Program-made: the position numbers and the translations under genes | Shown here: positions 36,935 to 46,664 of the stretch, piece by piece | Layout of the letters: every line of letters begins with the position of its first letter | Position numbering within the stretch: the stretch's first letter is position 1 | NCBI RefSeq assembly: GCF_000012305.1 | Contig: NC_007204.1 | Coordinates: forward strand, 1,674,001 to 1,738,000 | Source: Psychrobacter arcticus 273-4 | GTDB lineage: Bacteria; Pseudomonadota; Gammaproteobacteria; Pseudomonadales; Moraxellaceae | Direction: 5' to 3' | DNA length: 64,000 bases | Notes under the pieces: model-generated | What the model saw: only the letters and a program-made list of their open reading frames with translations | Database searches by the model: none | Told to the model about the DNA's origin: nothing

Positions 36935-37248
36935 GTTGCTATCCTTTTTAGTGGCTAATGACTTTATTTTTCATTTACCAAGCCCATAATGTGCTAGGTT
37001 TTTTATCTATTATTTAATCATGATTGCGATAATCGATGCCTAAAATAAGATTTATGGCGCAGATTATCAAGTAAAGTAAATACAATAAATATGTCGAAAT
37101 ACGTTTCGTATGTCTTGTGATTATAGCAGGCTAATCCTATAATAATAATTGATGATTTTTTCATAGTTGCAAACTTTTATTTCTAATACATTATGATTGG
37201 GTTAGCCAACTTTTATTTATAGCTCGCTATATAGCTAAGGACATCGGT
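36935..37248. promoter_or_regulatory. leuC-LysR divergent promoter region
   Basis: 314 bp, AT-rich. It must contain both promoters. A 10-bp palindrome AATCATGATT at 37016-37025 is the only symmetric site I noticed; it is a weak candidate for LysR binding. No leader peptide with leucine codons was apparent. Confidence 0.4.
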
Positions 37249-38121
37249 ATGAATACCACAAATTTGACGACATTCGTGACCGTAATGAATACAGGCAGTA
37301 TTTCGGGTGCAGCAGAAAAACTGTTTATCACTCAGCCTGCAGTCAGTAAACGCATCAAAAACCTAGAAGATGAGTTCAACATCACTTTATTTGATACAGT
37401 GGGTCGCGGTATTGTTCCAACCCAAGCCGCCAGTGAGATGTTACCTCATGCCAAACGCTGGCTTGAAGACTACGAAAACTTTAAAATCAACTTACAACAC
37501 TCTAAGCATATTGTATCGGGCAAGCTGGTCATTGGCACCAGTCACCATATAGGGTTACACCATCTTGCCCCTGTGCTTAAGCATTTTATTCAAGCCTATC
37601 CTGCCGTACAGTTAGAGGTGCATTTCGTCGATTCAGAGACAGCACACAAAGCAGTACTCGATGGCGACTTGTCTTTAGCCTTTTTGACGCTGCCGCCTGT
37701 TTATGACAAGCGTCTGACCTATCATACCCTATGGTCGGATCCACTTTACTTTATGACTGGCACCTTATCGCCTTTGGCCAGCAAGTCGAATGTGACGCTA
37801 GAGCAATTGGCACGCTACCCTGCTATCTTGCCATCTGCCAACACCTTTACCAGTCAGATTACCTTGGCTGAATTTGCCAAGCACAACCTAAAGCCTTATG
37901 CCACCATGAGTACCAACCCGCTTGAATCTATTCGGATGCTGGTTTCTGTTGGGCTTGGTTGGTCAGTATTGCCGCAAACGATGATTAGTCAAGATTTAGA
38001 GTGTATTGATATGGCAGACAATATCGAATTGCAGCGTCATTTGGGTGTGGTAATTAATCCAAAACTGACCCAATCAAGCAGCGTCACTGCGCTATTAGAT
38101 TTGCTGGCACCAATTGAGTAG
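37249..38121 (+). CDS. LysR family transcriptional regulator (probable leu activator)
   Basis: 290 residues. Winged HTH at residues 1-60 (SGAAEKLFITQPAVSKRIKNLE), then the periplasmic-binding-protein-like effector domain. Divergent from leuCDB across 314 bp, the standard layout for a LysR-type activator sensing a pathway intermediate. The effector (for example 2-isopropylmalate) is inferred from context only. Confidence 0.9.
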   Translation: MNTTNLTTFVTVMNTGSISGAAEKLFITQPAVSKRIKNLEDEFNITLFDTVGRGIVPTQAASEMLPHAKRWLEDYENFKINLQHSKHIVSGKLVIGTSHHIGLHHLAPVLKHFIQAYPAVQLEVHFVDSETAHKAVLDGDLSLAFLTLPPVYDKRLTYHTLWSDPLYFMTGTLSPLASKSNVTLEQLARYPAILPSANTFTSQITLAEFAKHNLKPYATMSTNPLESIRMLVSVGLGWSVLPQTMISQDLECIDMADNIELQRHLGVVINPKLTQSSSVTALLDLLAPIE

Positions 38122-38529
38122 ACAGCTATTAAATAACCTGCTACTGGGTAATAGCCTCCAATCTATTTGCGCTAAATGACTAAGGTAATATCACTTGCTC
38201 AAACATTTCTTGCTGAAAAGATACCAAGTTCGCATTTGTGACTCTCATACGTTATAATACGTCTGACGTTTTTTATAACATAATTTTACTCAACTAACAC
38301 TGATAATCATATAGTGAACAGTTCTAGTGATATATGATAGTAAGCAGTAGGTTTAATGGTTTTAAATGATTGGTTATATAAGCGACTAATATTTGGCAAG
38401 TGGTGAAGAAGAAGTAGCATTTAGCATAGCAATACGGAAGTATATTCGCCATTTTTTCTAGAGCACTGTTTGATAAGTATTGGTCCTAGAACAGCATCAA
38501 TCATATAAAACTAACAGAAGATATTGAAT
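38122..38529. other. Intergenic region before putP, no gene seen
   Basis: About 400 AT-rich bp after the LysR gene. No ORF, tRNA or known RNA was recognised; it contains no MITE copy. Presumably holds the putP promoter. Confidence 0.5.
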
Positions 38530-38563
38530 AAAAGCCATTATGTCCTACTTAATGGCTTTTTTT
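38530..38563 (+). terminator. Terminator hairpin upstream of putP
   Basis: Stem AAAAGCCATTA / TAATGGCTTTT with T-run, 96 bp before the putP start and 408 bp after the LysR stop. Too far from the LysR gene to be a typical end; it could be an attenuator in a putP leader. Confidence 0.7.
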
Positions 38564-38658
38564 GTCTTTAGATATTGTTTCTAAACATCGTCTTGCAAGA
38601 CTTAATTTTTCTCGTTAAAAATAATGACAGCCAACAACGTTGGTTAAGGACTATTTAT

Positions 38659-40158
38659 ATGAACGGAGTTTCTAGTGGCGTGCTAATATCACTTGGCGCC
38701 TATTTCTTAGTGATGATTGGGATTGGGGTTTACGCTTATTTTAAGCAAGCCAATGATACTGAAGGCTATATGCTTGGCGGTCGTAGCCTCGGTCCTGCAG
38801 TAACTGCTTTATCCGCTGGTGCGTCAGATATGTCCGGTTGGTTACTACTTGGTTTACCGGGCTATATGTATGCCGATGGAGTCGTGAGCATATGGATTGC
38901 GCTCGGTTTGACATTGGGTGCATTTTTAAACTATCTAATCGTGGCACCGCGCTTACGTGTTTATACTGAGATTGCAGACAACGCCATCACATTACCTGAC
39001 TACTTTGCGAACCGCTTTGAAGACAAATCACACATGCTGCGTGTTATCTCAGCAGTGGTCATTATTTTATTCTTTACCGTCTATACCGCAGCCAGCTTAG
39101 TTGGTGGTGGTAAACTTTTTGAAAGCTCACTCAACCTCTCTTATAGCACGGGTCTATGGGTGACTGCTGGTGTGGTCGTCGCCTATACACTATTTGGTGG
39201 TTTTTTAGCCGTGTCAATGACTGACTTTGTACAGGGCATCATCATGCTGTTTGCGATGGTCATCGTACCTGTCGTCGCCTTTACAGACTTAGGTGGCATT
39301 TCAGCCACAACTGAGGCGGTCAGAAATATCGATCCAAGCCTACTCAATGTTACCAGTGGCATGACGATCCTTGGCATTGTCTCGTTAATGGCTTGGGGTT
39401 TGGGATACTTTGGTCAGCCACATATTATCGTGCGCTTTATGGCTATTCGTTCAGTTAAAGATATACCAACAGCACGTAACATTGGTATGAGTTGGATGAT
39501 TGTTAGTTTAATTGGTGCATTGATGACTGGTTTTGCGGGTCGTGCTTATGTACAAAAAACAGCGATGACTTTAGATGATCCTGAAACTATCTTCTTAGTA
39601 TTTACACAGTTTTTATTCACACCACTGGTTTCAGGTTTCTTGTTAGCCGCTATTTTAGCCGCGATTATGAGTACGATATCATCACAGCTATTGGTCGTAT
39701 CAAGCTCATTAACTAAAGATGTATATAAGCTGTTTTTTGATAAAGATGCACCAGAAGCACGTCAAGTCATGGTGGGTCGTCTTTCAGTTATCGTGGTCGC
39801 AATAGTTGCCATTTTGCTGGCTTCTAATCCTGAAAGCTCTGTATTAAGTTTGGTCTCTAACGCTTGGGCAGGATTTGGTGCAGCCTTTGGACCGTTGGTT
39901 ATTTTCAGTCTTATCTGGCGCGGTATGAATCGAAACGGTGCAGTTGCTGGCATGGTCGTTGGTGCATTAACTGTCATCTTATGGATTTATGGTCCTTTCC
40001 AGATGAATGGTATGGCGCTGAATAGCTGGTTATATGCAATCGTTCCGGGCTTTGTCTTAAGTACTATCGCCATCTTTGCTGTTAGTATCATGACGGGTGG
40101 TCCAAAAGCGTCCGTCTCAGCGAAGTTTAAAGAGATGGAAATGAACTTAGACCAATAA
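38659..40158 (+). CDS. putP: Sodium/proline symporter
   Basis: 499 residues from ATG at 38659, preceded by TAAGGA; the longer frame from 38575 begins in the terminator region. Sodium:solute symporter family with about 13 membrane segments; GGRSLGPAVTALSAGASDMSGWLLLGLPG is split over residues 47-75 and is the hallmark of PutP, and ILAAIMSTISSQLLVVSSSLTKD is the conserved late motif. Imports proline with Na+. Monocistronic, with its own terminator; no putA is present in the window. Confidence 0.95.
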   Translation: MNGVSSGVLISLGAYFLVMIGIGVYAYFKQANDTEGYMLGGRSLGPAVTALSAGASDMSGWLLLGLPGYMYADGVVSIWIALGLTLGAFLNYLIVAPRLRVYTEIADNAITLPDYFANRFEDKSHMLRVISAVVIILFFTVYTAASLVGGGKLFESSLNLSYSTGLWVTAGVVVAYTLFGGFLAVSMTDFVQGIIMLFAMVIVPVVAFTDLGGISATTEAVRNIDPSLLNVTSGMTILGIVSLMAWGLGYFGQPHIIVRFMAIRSVKDIPTARNIGMSWMIVSLIGALMTGFAGRAYVQKTAMTLDDPETIFLVFTQFLFTPLVSGFLLAAILAAIMSTISSQLLVVSSSLTKDVYKLFFDKDAPEARQVMVGRLSVIVVAIVAILLASNPESSVLSLVSNAWAGFGAAFGPLVIFSLIWRGMNRNGAVAGMVVGALTVILWIYGPFQMNGMALNSWLYAIVPGFVLSTIAIFAVSIMTGGPKASVSAKFKEMEMNLDQ

Positions 40159-40186
40159 GCACTTTGTCATTACTGTTGTTAGATAG

Positions 40187-40216
40187 AAAAAGCGACCCAT
40201 AATGGGTCGCTTTTTT
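40187..40216. terminator. Bidirectional terminator between putP and the first FadL gene
   Basis: Stem AAAAAGCGACCCA / TGGGTCGCTTTTT with a 3-nt loop. Confidence 0.92.
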
Positions 40217-40246
40217 ATGTCTATCTTGACTAACTATAATAACGTT

Positions 40247-41461
40247 TTATTTAGCTTGATAAGATATTTTTACACCAGCGACATAGCCATCATTGTCTTG
40301 GAAATCACTAACGATCTGACCTGTTGGGATTTGACCTTTAGCATCACCGAACCATAGGTATTTACCACCGGCTGATACTGCCCAGTTCTCTGTAAGATTA
40401 TATTTAGCACCTAGACCAACACTGTAGTAGCCATCGACAGGACCGAGTGATGTCGTTGGGTCACCTGCACCACTGTCCCAACCAACTGTACCACTAACCG
40501 CTAAGGCTGGTGCTAATCGCTTAGCAAGACCAAGCTCTACTTGCCATTGGTCTTTATCATACTCGACCAGACTCAGATCACGACCAGCTAGCTGCTTAGC
40601 CCTCGTATTATATAGCGGTGGGGTGATTGCAAAGTCACTCCATGGTACCCAACGTACTTTAGCTGTTGCTAAAGTGGTAGGATTAACACCCGTTTGGAAA
40701 TCAAAATTTACTGACTTAGGAGTAGTAATCTCAATCTCACTATTTTGCATGGTACGAAGGAAAGGACCTATTGCTGGATAATCCTCATATATATCTGCTT
40801 TGTGCTCAATCTCAGAGCGATAGGTTAAAGCTGCTTTTAGTGCAATTTCAGGCTTGCTATAAGCAACGCCAGCAATATAACCATAATCTTGATCAGGGTT
40901 CACATGCGCGTCATAGCCATTAGCAACACTGTAAGCTTCACCACGCAGTTTTACATCCGCTTGAATACGCTGTGCTACTGGACCACCGTATACCTGGAAG
41001 TTTTTAGTGGCACCCAACTTCGCACCAACGATAGCGGTAATACTGTTAGTGCGAACTTCTACGTTAGTACCTTCGCCTTTTTCATCTACAAAATCATTAT
41101 TACCACTATATTTGGCTGCTGCACCGAACGGCTCATCATATAAAACACCGACACTAAAAGTATCATTAATGTCTGCTTTTACACCGTAACGGAAGAAATC
41201 ATAAGACTCAGAAATATCACCTGTGTTGTCACCACGCACATATTCTCTATTAGCTGTGCCAAGTGGAGGTGTATCCGCATTATCATAGCCACTAACGTCT
41301 GCATCGATATAGGTATAGACCGCTTCAGCGTAGGTGCCATCTTGTAAGAATGCTGTAATATCTTGACCAGAGCGATCAAGACCGGCGGCACTAGCGAGGC
41401 TAGCAACAGAAAGAGCAGCGACAGCTACCGAAAGAGTCTTTAAATGAAAGGTTGCGCGCAT
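40247..41461 (-). CDS. FadL/OmpP1/TodX family outer membrane transporter (paralogue 1)
   Basis: 404 residues. Signal peptide (about 1-25, ends SLASAAG) followed by LDRSGQDITAFLQDG, the N-terminal plug of FadL-type porins, then alternating beta-barrel segments and a C terminus ending in YQAK. Imports long-chain fatty acids or other hydrophobic compounds. Close paralogue of the gene at 41842-43002, in tandem on the same strand, with matching start context (GGAGATATACA before ATG). Compared with paralogue 2 it has an extra segment around residues 55-80 (DNADTPPLG..). The ending lacks the usual aromatic last residue. Confidence 0.92.
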   Translation of the reverse strand: MRATFHLKTLSVAVAALSVASLASAAGLDRSGQDITAFLQDGTYAEAVYTYIDADVSGYDNADTPPLGTANREYVRGDNTGDISESYDFFRYGVKADINDTFSVGVLYDEPFGAAAKYSGNNDFVDEKGEGTNVEVRTNSITAIVGAKLGATKNFQVYGGPVAQRIQADVKLRGEAYSVANGYDAHVNPDQDYGYIAGVAYSKPEIALKAALTYRSEIEHKADIYEDYPAIGPFLRTMQNSEIEITTPKSVNFDFQTGVNPTTLATAKVRWVPWSDFAITPPLYNTRAKQLAGRDLSLVEYDKDQWQVELGLAKRLAPALAVSGTVGWDSGAGDPTTSLGPVDGYYSVGLGAKYNLTENWAVSAGGKYLWFGDAKGQIPTGQIVSDFQDNDGYVAGVKISYQAK

Positions 41462-41768
41462 TGTATATCTCCAAACGTCCTCGTTGTTAAATCATCTTCA
41501 TAACTCATATTCAGCATTGTTGCTTAAAATATAAGGTTATGTAAACGATGTCCTGAGATGAATAGTAATGGCTTTTTAGCACTAAGACAATAGCTAACCT
41601 ACTTTATTTCTTACAAATGACTGATCAGTATCAATAACAAATAGCAAATTAAGTTAAAAACAATAGTTTGTTTATAGCGACATCAACATCCTTCTTTACA
41701 CTAAACTTAAATTTGCTTTTTAATTGATGATAAGTATCAAATATACTTACTGGCATTTAAACAGGGCA
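41462..41768. other. Intergenic region between the two FadL genes
   Basis: About 300 AT-rich bp holding the promoter of paralogue 1. No ORF or repeat noticed. Confidence 0.5.
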
Positions 41769-41798
41769 TAAAAAAACGACCCATTAAGGATCGTTTTT
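41769..41798 (-). terminator. Terminator after FadL paralogue 2
   Basis: Read on the minus strand, stem AACGATCC / GGGTCGTT (one wobble) with a T-run, about 44 bp beyond the stop; it separates the two paralogues into independent transcripts. Confidence 0.75.
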
Positions 41799-41841
41799 GA
41801 AATTATTCAAATAATCTGATTTAGCGTAAAACCATGAGCTT

Positions 41842-43002
41842 TTAGTTAAAACTTTGCTTGGCTTGGTAAGATAGTTTCACACCAAGCGCAAAACCATCAT
41901 TGTCTTCAAAATTACTGACAACAGTTTTATTTGGAATTTGACCTTTTGCATCACCGAACCATAAGTACTTACCACCAGCAGAAATTGCCCAGTTGTCAGT
42001 TAAGTTATACTTTGCACCTAAACCAGCGCTATAGTAACCTTCGATAGGACCTAGAGAAGATACTGGGTTACCTGCACCACTATCCCAACCAACTGTACCT
42101 GTCATAGCTAATACTGGTGTTAGACGTTTAGCTAGACCTAATTCTACTAACCACTGATCTTCATCATAGCTAACCAACGATAATTTGCTAGCTTGGTTAT
42201 ATAAAGGTGGCACAATTTCAAAATCGCTCCACGGTACCCAGCGTACTTTAGCAGTGGCTAACATAGTAGGATTGATACCGGTCTGGAAATCAAAGTTTAC
42301 TGACTTAGGAGTAGTGATATCAATTTCACCAACTCTGTTTGCGGCAGCACCTAATGCTGGAAATTTTTCAGAAATTGGTAAAGTATGATCAATTTCTGAG
42401 CGATAGGTTAAAGCAGCTTGTAACGCAATTTCAGGTTTACTATAAGCAACACCAGCTAACCAACCATAATCTTGAGCAGCACTGATATGTGCCGTATAGC
42501 CATTAGCTGCTTGATACGCATCGCCACGTAATTTCACATCCGCTTGTACACGTTGGGCGACTGGACCACCATATACTTGGAAGTTTTTATTTTCACCAAG
42601 TTTTGCGCCCATAATAGCTGTCAGATTTTCTGTACGTACCTCTACATTCGTACCTTCACCTTTCGCATTAACAAACTTATTATCACCACTATATTTGGCT
42701 GCCGCACCAAAAGGCTCATCATATAAAACACCAACACTGAACGTATCATTGATATCTGCCTTTACACCATAACGAAAGAAGTCATAAGACTCGGCAATAT
42801 CATCAATCTCTTTACCTGACGAATCTTTACCAGTGACATCGCCATCAATATAGGTATAAACCGCTTCAGCGTATACACCATCTTGCAAAAATGCGGTGAT
42901 ATCTTGCCCTGAACGATCAAGACCTGCCGCACTCGCGACACTAGCAATAGATAGAGTAGCAATTGCTACCGTGAGGGTTTTAAGATTAAAATTTGCGCCC
43001 AT
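41842..43002 (-). CDS. FadL/OmpP1/TodX family outer membrane transporter (paralogue 2)
   Basis: 386 residues from the ATG at 43002 (MGANFNLKTLTVAI), chosen for GGAGATACACA just before it. Signal peptide to about residue 24, then LDRSGQDITAFLQDG as in paralogue 1. Large blocks are nearly identical to paralogue 1 (for example SYDFFRYGVKADINDTFSVG and KVRWVPWSDF), while extracellular-loop regions differ, suggesting duplication followed by divergence in substrate-facing parts. It ends YQAKQSFN, with the aromatic near the C terminus usual for barrel assembly. Own terminator downstream. Confidence 0.92.
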   Translation of the reverse strand: MGANFNLKTLTVAIATLSIASVASAAGLDRSGQDITAFLQDGVYAEAVYTYIDGDVTGKDSSGKEIDDIAESYDFFRYGVKADINDTFSVGVLYDEPFGAAAKYSGDNKFVNAKGEGTNVEVRTENLTAIMGAKLGENKNFQVYGGPVAQRVQADVKLRGDAYQAANGYTAHISAAQDYGWLAGVAYSKPEIALQAALTYRSEIDHTLPISEKFPALGAAANRVGEIDITTPKSVNFDFQTGINPTMLATAKVRWVPWSDFEIVPPLYNQASKLSLVSYDEDQWLVELGLAKRLTPVLAMTGTVGWDSGAGNPVSSLGPIEGYYSAGLGAKYNLTDNWAISAGGKYLWFGDAKGQIPNKTVVSNFEDNDGFALGVKLSYQAKQSFN

Positions 43003-43223
43003 TGTGTATCTCCAAACATCCACGTTGTTTACCGTTATCCCGAACTTTGTTAGGTAGACGGTACATAAGGGGAAGGATACTAATATTTTTAGTACACTAA
43101 AACAACATTATTTCTCTAATATGACTGGATAGTCACTGCAAGGTAGTTTTTTTCGAAAATACACATATAAATTCATTCAAAATAATTCAGTTTATTCGCT
43201 GTTTATGCATGGCGATATTAGGT

Positions 43224-43505
43224 TTAATAATGGGGTGGTCTATCTGCCATAACATCAAATGGTGCCACGCCTCCTTCTTCATCTTGGCTCTCAACTTGCT
43301 TATATATAAACTGCAATTGTCGTTGTAGGGTTTGGATATGCTTATCTTGACGGGTAATGACTTCGTCAAGTCGTTCTACGGTTAGCTCAAGATGAGACAT
43401 ATTCATCTGCAGTTCGACTAATTGCAATTGTAAATCAGCTTGTGTGGTTAAGTTGTCGACTTGAGGATTGGACACATTTTTATTTTTTGGATTAATTTCA
43501 TTCAT
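43224..43505 (-). CDS. slyX: SlyX family protein
   Basis: 93 residues. Heptad-like coiled coil over residues 25-75 (ELQMNMSHLELTVERLDEV..) and the typical C-terminal ending RPPHY. Longer than E. coli SlyX (72) by an N-terminal Asn-rich extension. Function unknown in general. Confidence 0.88.
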   Translation of the reverse strand: MNEINPKNKNVSNPQVDNLTTQADLQLQLVELQMNMSHLELTVERLDEVITRQDKHIQTLQRQLQFIYKQVESQDEEGGVAPFDVMADRPPHY

Positions 43506-43700
43506 GTTTTTCTCGATAATAAGGTACTAGGGCGATGTCTAAGGTGGCGGCAAAATTTTTACGCTATGACATGAAATACTGCTGATTAAATTGTGCTGAT
43601 AATTCTATTTACGCACACTACAGTTAGGTGGCAGCATGTTATACTGCTGCAAATTTTGCAACAACCCCTACCTCCCTATTATATAAGCTTAAGATACTCT

Positions 43701-45647
43701 ATGGCACTGATACATTTAAAAGATATTCACCTTGCCTTTGGCGTCGCTCCTGTCCTTGATGGTATTGACTTTGCTATCGATTCAGGCGAGCGCGTGTGTT
43801 TAATTGGCCGCAATGGCGAAGGAAAATCCACCTTATTTAAGCTAATTAATGGCACACTGTTGCCTGATAGCGGCGAAGTTATTATTAACAACAGTGTGCG
43901 CGTCGCCATGCTTGAGCAGGATGTGCCCGAGACGAGCGGTAGAATTTTAGATATCGTTATGGGTGGTAGCAAACGCACTGCCGAGCTGCTGATTAACTAT
44001 AATGCGCAAACTGATTTATGTGCCAATGGTGACATGGATGCGTGCGAGCGTATGGCAGACTTGCAACATGATATCGATGCGGTACATGGTTGGGATTTGG
44101 AGCGTGAAGCCACCCGCCTTATCACCACAATGGGTCTCGATCCAGAAGATGATTTATCGTCACTCTCTGGTGGTCGTAAGCGCCGTGTTTTATTAGCGCG
44201 CTCTTTAGTGACTAAGCCTGATGTATTACTCCTTGATGAACCAACCAACCATTTAGATGTTGATAGTATTGAGTGGCTTGAGCGCTTTTTATTAGATTGG
44301 CAAGGTCTGACACTATTGTTTGTCACCCATGATAGAGCATTCGTTAATAAACTATCGACTCGTATCATTGAGCTTGATCGTGGTCAATTGACCAGCTATG
44401 ACGTCACACAAGGTGAAGGCGGCTATGCACGTTACCAAGAGCTCAAAGAGCTACAGTTATTAGCTGAAGAGAAAAATAATGCCAACTTTGATAAAAAGTT
44501 AGCGCAAGAAGAAGTTTGGATTCGTCAAGGCATCAAAGCGCGCCGTACCCGTAATGAAGGCCGCGTTCGTGAGCTAAAGGCCTTACGTGAAGAGCGTGGC
44601 GACCGCCGTGAGCAAGTCGGTAATGTCAATATTACGATGGGTCAAGGTGAGAAAAGCGGCAAGCTGGTCTGTAAAGTCAAAAACCTACATCTACAGTATG
44701 ACGACCATGTATTGGTTGATAACTTTAGTACGACTATCATGCGTGGTGACAAAATCGGTATCGTCGGTCCTAATGGTGCGGGTAAAACCACGCTTATTAA
44801 AGCCCTACTCGATATGTCAGACGATGATGTGATCAAAACAGGTAGCGTTGAATTAGGTACTAACCTAAAAATCGCTTTCTTTGATCAGCTGCGTGATCAG
44901 TTAGATCTTGAAGCCAGTGTGGCGCAAAACGTTTCAGAAGGCTCTGACTTCGTCGAAGTTGGCGGCCGCAAGACGCACATTATGAGCTATCTGCAAGATT
45001 TCTTATTTGCCCCAGAGCGTGCACGTACGCCCGTAAAAGCGTTGTCAGGTGGTGAGCGTAACCGCGTGCTACTTGCCAAGCAACTCTTAAAGCCTGCCAA
45101 TATCCTTGTGCTCGATGAGCCAACCAACGATTTGGATATGGCAACGCTTGAGTTATTAGAAGAATCAGTAGCAAGCTTTGGTGGTACGATTCTATTGATT
45201 AGTCATGACCGCTCATTTATGGACAACGTCGTTACCTCTACTTGGGTGTTTGATACTGATGAAGATGGCAAAGGAACAGTCAGCGAGTATGTCGGTGGCT
45301 ATCAAGAGTATTTGGTACAAAAGAATCGCGAAGAAGCTTCTAAAGCAGCTAAATCTTCTAGTAGTAGTAATACCGCCAACAGCAAATCTGCCAATAAATC
45401 AGCGGCAGTAGCGAAACCTAATAACGCCGCTAAAAAGCTCAACTTTAATGACCAGCGTGAACTTGATGCGTTGCCAAAAGAGATTGCCGCTTTAGAAGCG
45501 GAACAAACTCAGCTAGAAGAAAAGCTGGCGGATGGGTCATGGTTTAATCAAAACTTTGATGCAGCAACGGCTGCTAGTGAGCGTTTACTCGCTATTGAAG
45601 ATGAGATGATGACTAAGCTTGAACGCTGGAATACGCTCGAGAGCTAA
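43701..45647 (+). CDS. uup: ABC-F family ATPase Uup
   Basis: 648 residues from ATG at 43701 (MALIHLKDIHLAFG); the longer frame from 43593 runs into unlikely sequence. Two ABC domains: Walker A GRNGEGKSTL (K42) and GPNGAGKTTL; signatures LSGGRKRRVLLA and LSGGERNRVLLA; Walker B LLLDEPTNHLD and LVLDEPTNDLD. A linker between them and a C-terminal coiled coil (about 575-648) after a Ser/Asn/Ala-rich stretch match Uup, a ribosome- or DNA-branch-associated ABC-F protein. No membrane segments. Confidence 0.93.
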   Translation: MALIHLKDIHLAFGVAPVLDGIDFAIDSGERVCLIGRNGEGKSTLFKLINGTLLPDSGEVIINNSVRVAMLEQDVPETSGRILDIVMGGSKRTAELLINYNAQTDLCANGDMDACERMADLQHDIDAVHGWDLEREATRLITTMGLDPEDDLSSLSGGRKRRVLLARSLVTKPDVLLLDEPTNHLDVDSIEWLERFLLDWQGLTLLFVTHDRAFVNKLSTRIIELDRGQLTSYDVTQGEGGYARYQELKELQLLAEEKNNANFDKKLAQEEVWIRQGIKARRTRNEGRVRELKALREERGDRREQVGNVNITMGQGEKSGKLVCKVKNLHLQYDDHVLVDNFSTTIMRGDKIGIVGPNGAGKTTLIKALLDMSDDDVIKTGSVELGTNLKIAFFDQLRDQLDLEASVAQNVSEGSDFVEVGGRKTHIMSYLQDFLFAPERARTPVKALSGGERNRVLLAKQLLKPANILVLDEPTNDLDMATLELLEESVASFGGTILLISHDRSFMDNVVTSTWVFDTDEDGKGTVSEYVGGYQEYLVQKNREEASKAAKSSSSSNTANSKSANKSAAVAKPNNAAKKLNFNDQRELDALPKEIAALEAEQTQLEEKLADGSWFNQNFDAATAASERLLAIEDEMMTKLERWNTLES

Positions 45648-46078
45648 TCTAAGTCTTTACGCATGCAATTATCATCATTTTATAATATAAAGTGGTGATA
45701 ATCGCGTCACAGCGACTTACAAAGTAGTGATGTGCTGAAAGTTAGTGAACATTGTCGTAATTTCAAGTATCATTCGCTATTGCTGAATACCCTTATCATT
45801 TACAAGGTCATTATTCATAACATTTTTGTTGAGATAAAGCCGGCGTTAAACAATGATAATCAAGATGTTATGTCTTGATTGTCTTGTTTAACGTTGTAGC
45901 GTGCCCTATCGAGGTTGCTTTATTTTTAACACAATAATTTATTTTATGACCAAAATAGCTTAGAATAGCAACAATTAGCAAAATTAGGCACAGCTAACGT
46001 GGCTTGATAATTGTTTCTATTCTAAGCCACAAACCCAGTGTGGGATAATCCCATTTCATTCACCTGGAGGAAGTATTA
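45648..46078. promoter_or_regulatory. pet operon upstream region with long hairpin
   Basis: 431 bp without a gene. At 45844-45893 there is an imperfect inverted repeat (CGTTAAACAA..AATCAAGA / TCTTGATT..TTGTTTAACG; 10 + 8 bp with an internal loop) lacking a T-run, so it is not a standard terminator. CTGGAGGAAG at about 46063 is a strong ribosome-binding site for petA. Confidence 0.55.
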
Positions 46079-46663
46079 ATGAGCCATGCCGAAGGCGTTA
46101 ACGTACAACGCCGTAGAGTTCTTATTGCCTCGACTGCCGTAATTGGTGCAGCTGGGGTAGCTGCTGTGGCAACACCTTTTGTCCGCTCTTGGACCCCAAG
46201 CGCTAAAGCTGAGGCTGCCGGTGCGGCAGTGACCCAAGATATTGGTTCTATCGAAGCAGGACAAATGATTGTCATCAAATATCGTGGCAAACCTATCTTT
46301 GTGGTTAAGCGTACTGAAGAGATGCTGACGTTGCTTGAGTCAGTAAAGCCATTATTGTCTGACCCTGATTCTGATGCCTCTTTGCAACCTGAGTACTGTA
46401 AAAATCCTGAACGCTCTATCTCGCCAGAAATATTGGTGGTAGAAGGCGTCTGTACGCATTTGGGCTGTGCACCAAACTACCGTCCTGATGTTGGCGCAGC
46501 CGATTTAGGTGGTAATGACTGGTATGGCGGTTTTTTCTGCCCCTGTCATGGCTCTAAATACGATTTAGCGGGTCGCGTTTATAGTGGTGTACCTGCACCG
46601 CTCAACTTACCTGTCCCAGATTACAACATGGATGGTACCATCTTGACGATTGGGGAGGCTTAA
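46079..46663 (+). CDS. petA: Ubiquinol-cytochrome c reductase, Rieske iron-sulfur subunit
   Basis: 194 residues. N-terminal twin arginines (QRRRVLIAS) and one membrane anchor, as in Tat-exported Rieske proteins. 2Fe-2S ligands in VCTHLGC (C125, H127; C130 disulfide) and CPCHGS (C154, C156 disulfide partner, H157). First gene of petABC; transfers electrons from ubiquinol to cytochrome c1 in the inner membrane. petB starts 1 bp after its stop. Confidence 0.97.
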   Translation: MSHAEGVNVQRRRVLIASTAVIGAAGVAAVATPFVRSWTPSAKAEAAGAAVTQDIGSIEAGQMIVIKYRGKPIFVVKRTEEMLTLLESVKPLLSDPDSDASLQPEYCKNPERSISPEILVVEGVCTHLGCAPNYRPDVGAADLGGNDWYGGFFCPCHGSKYDLAGRVYSGVPAPLNLPVPDYNMDGTILTIGEA

Positions 46664-46664
46664 T

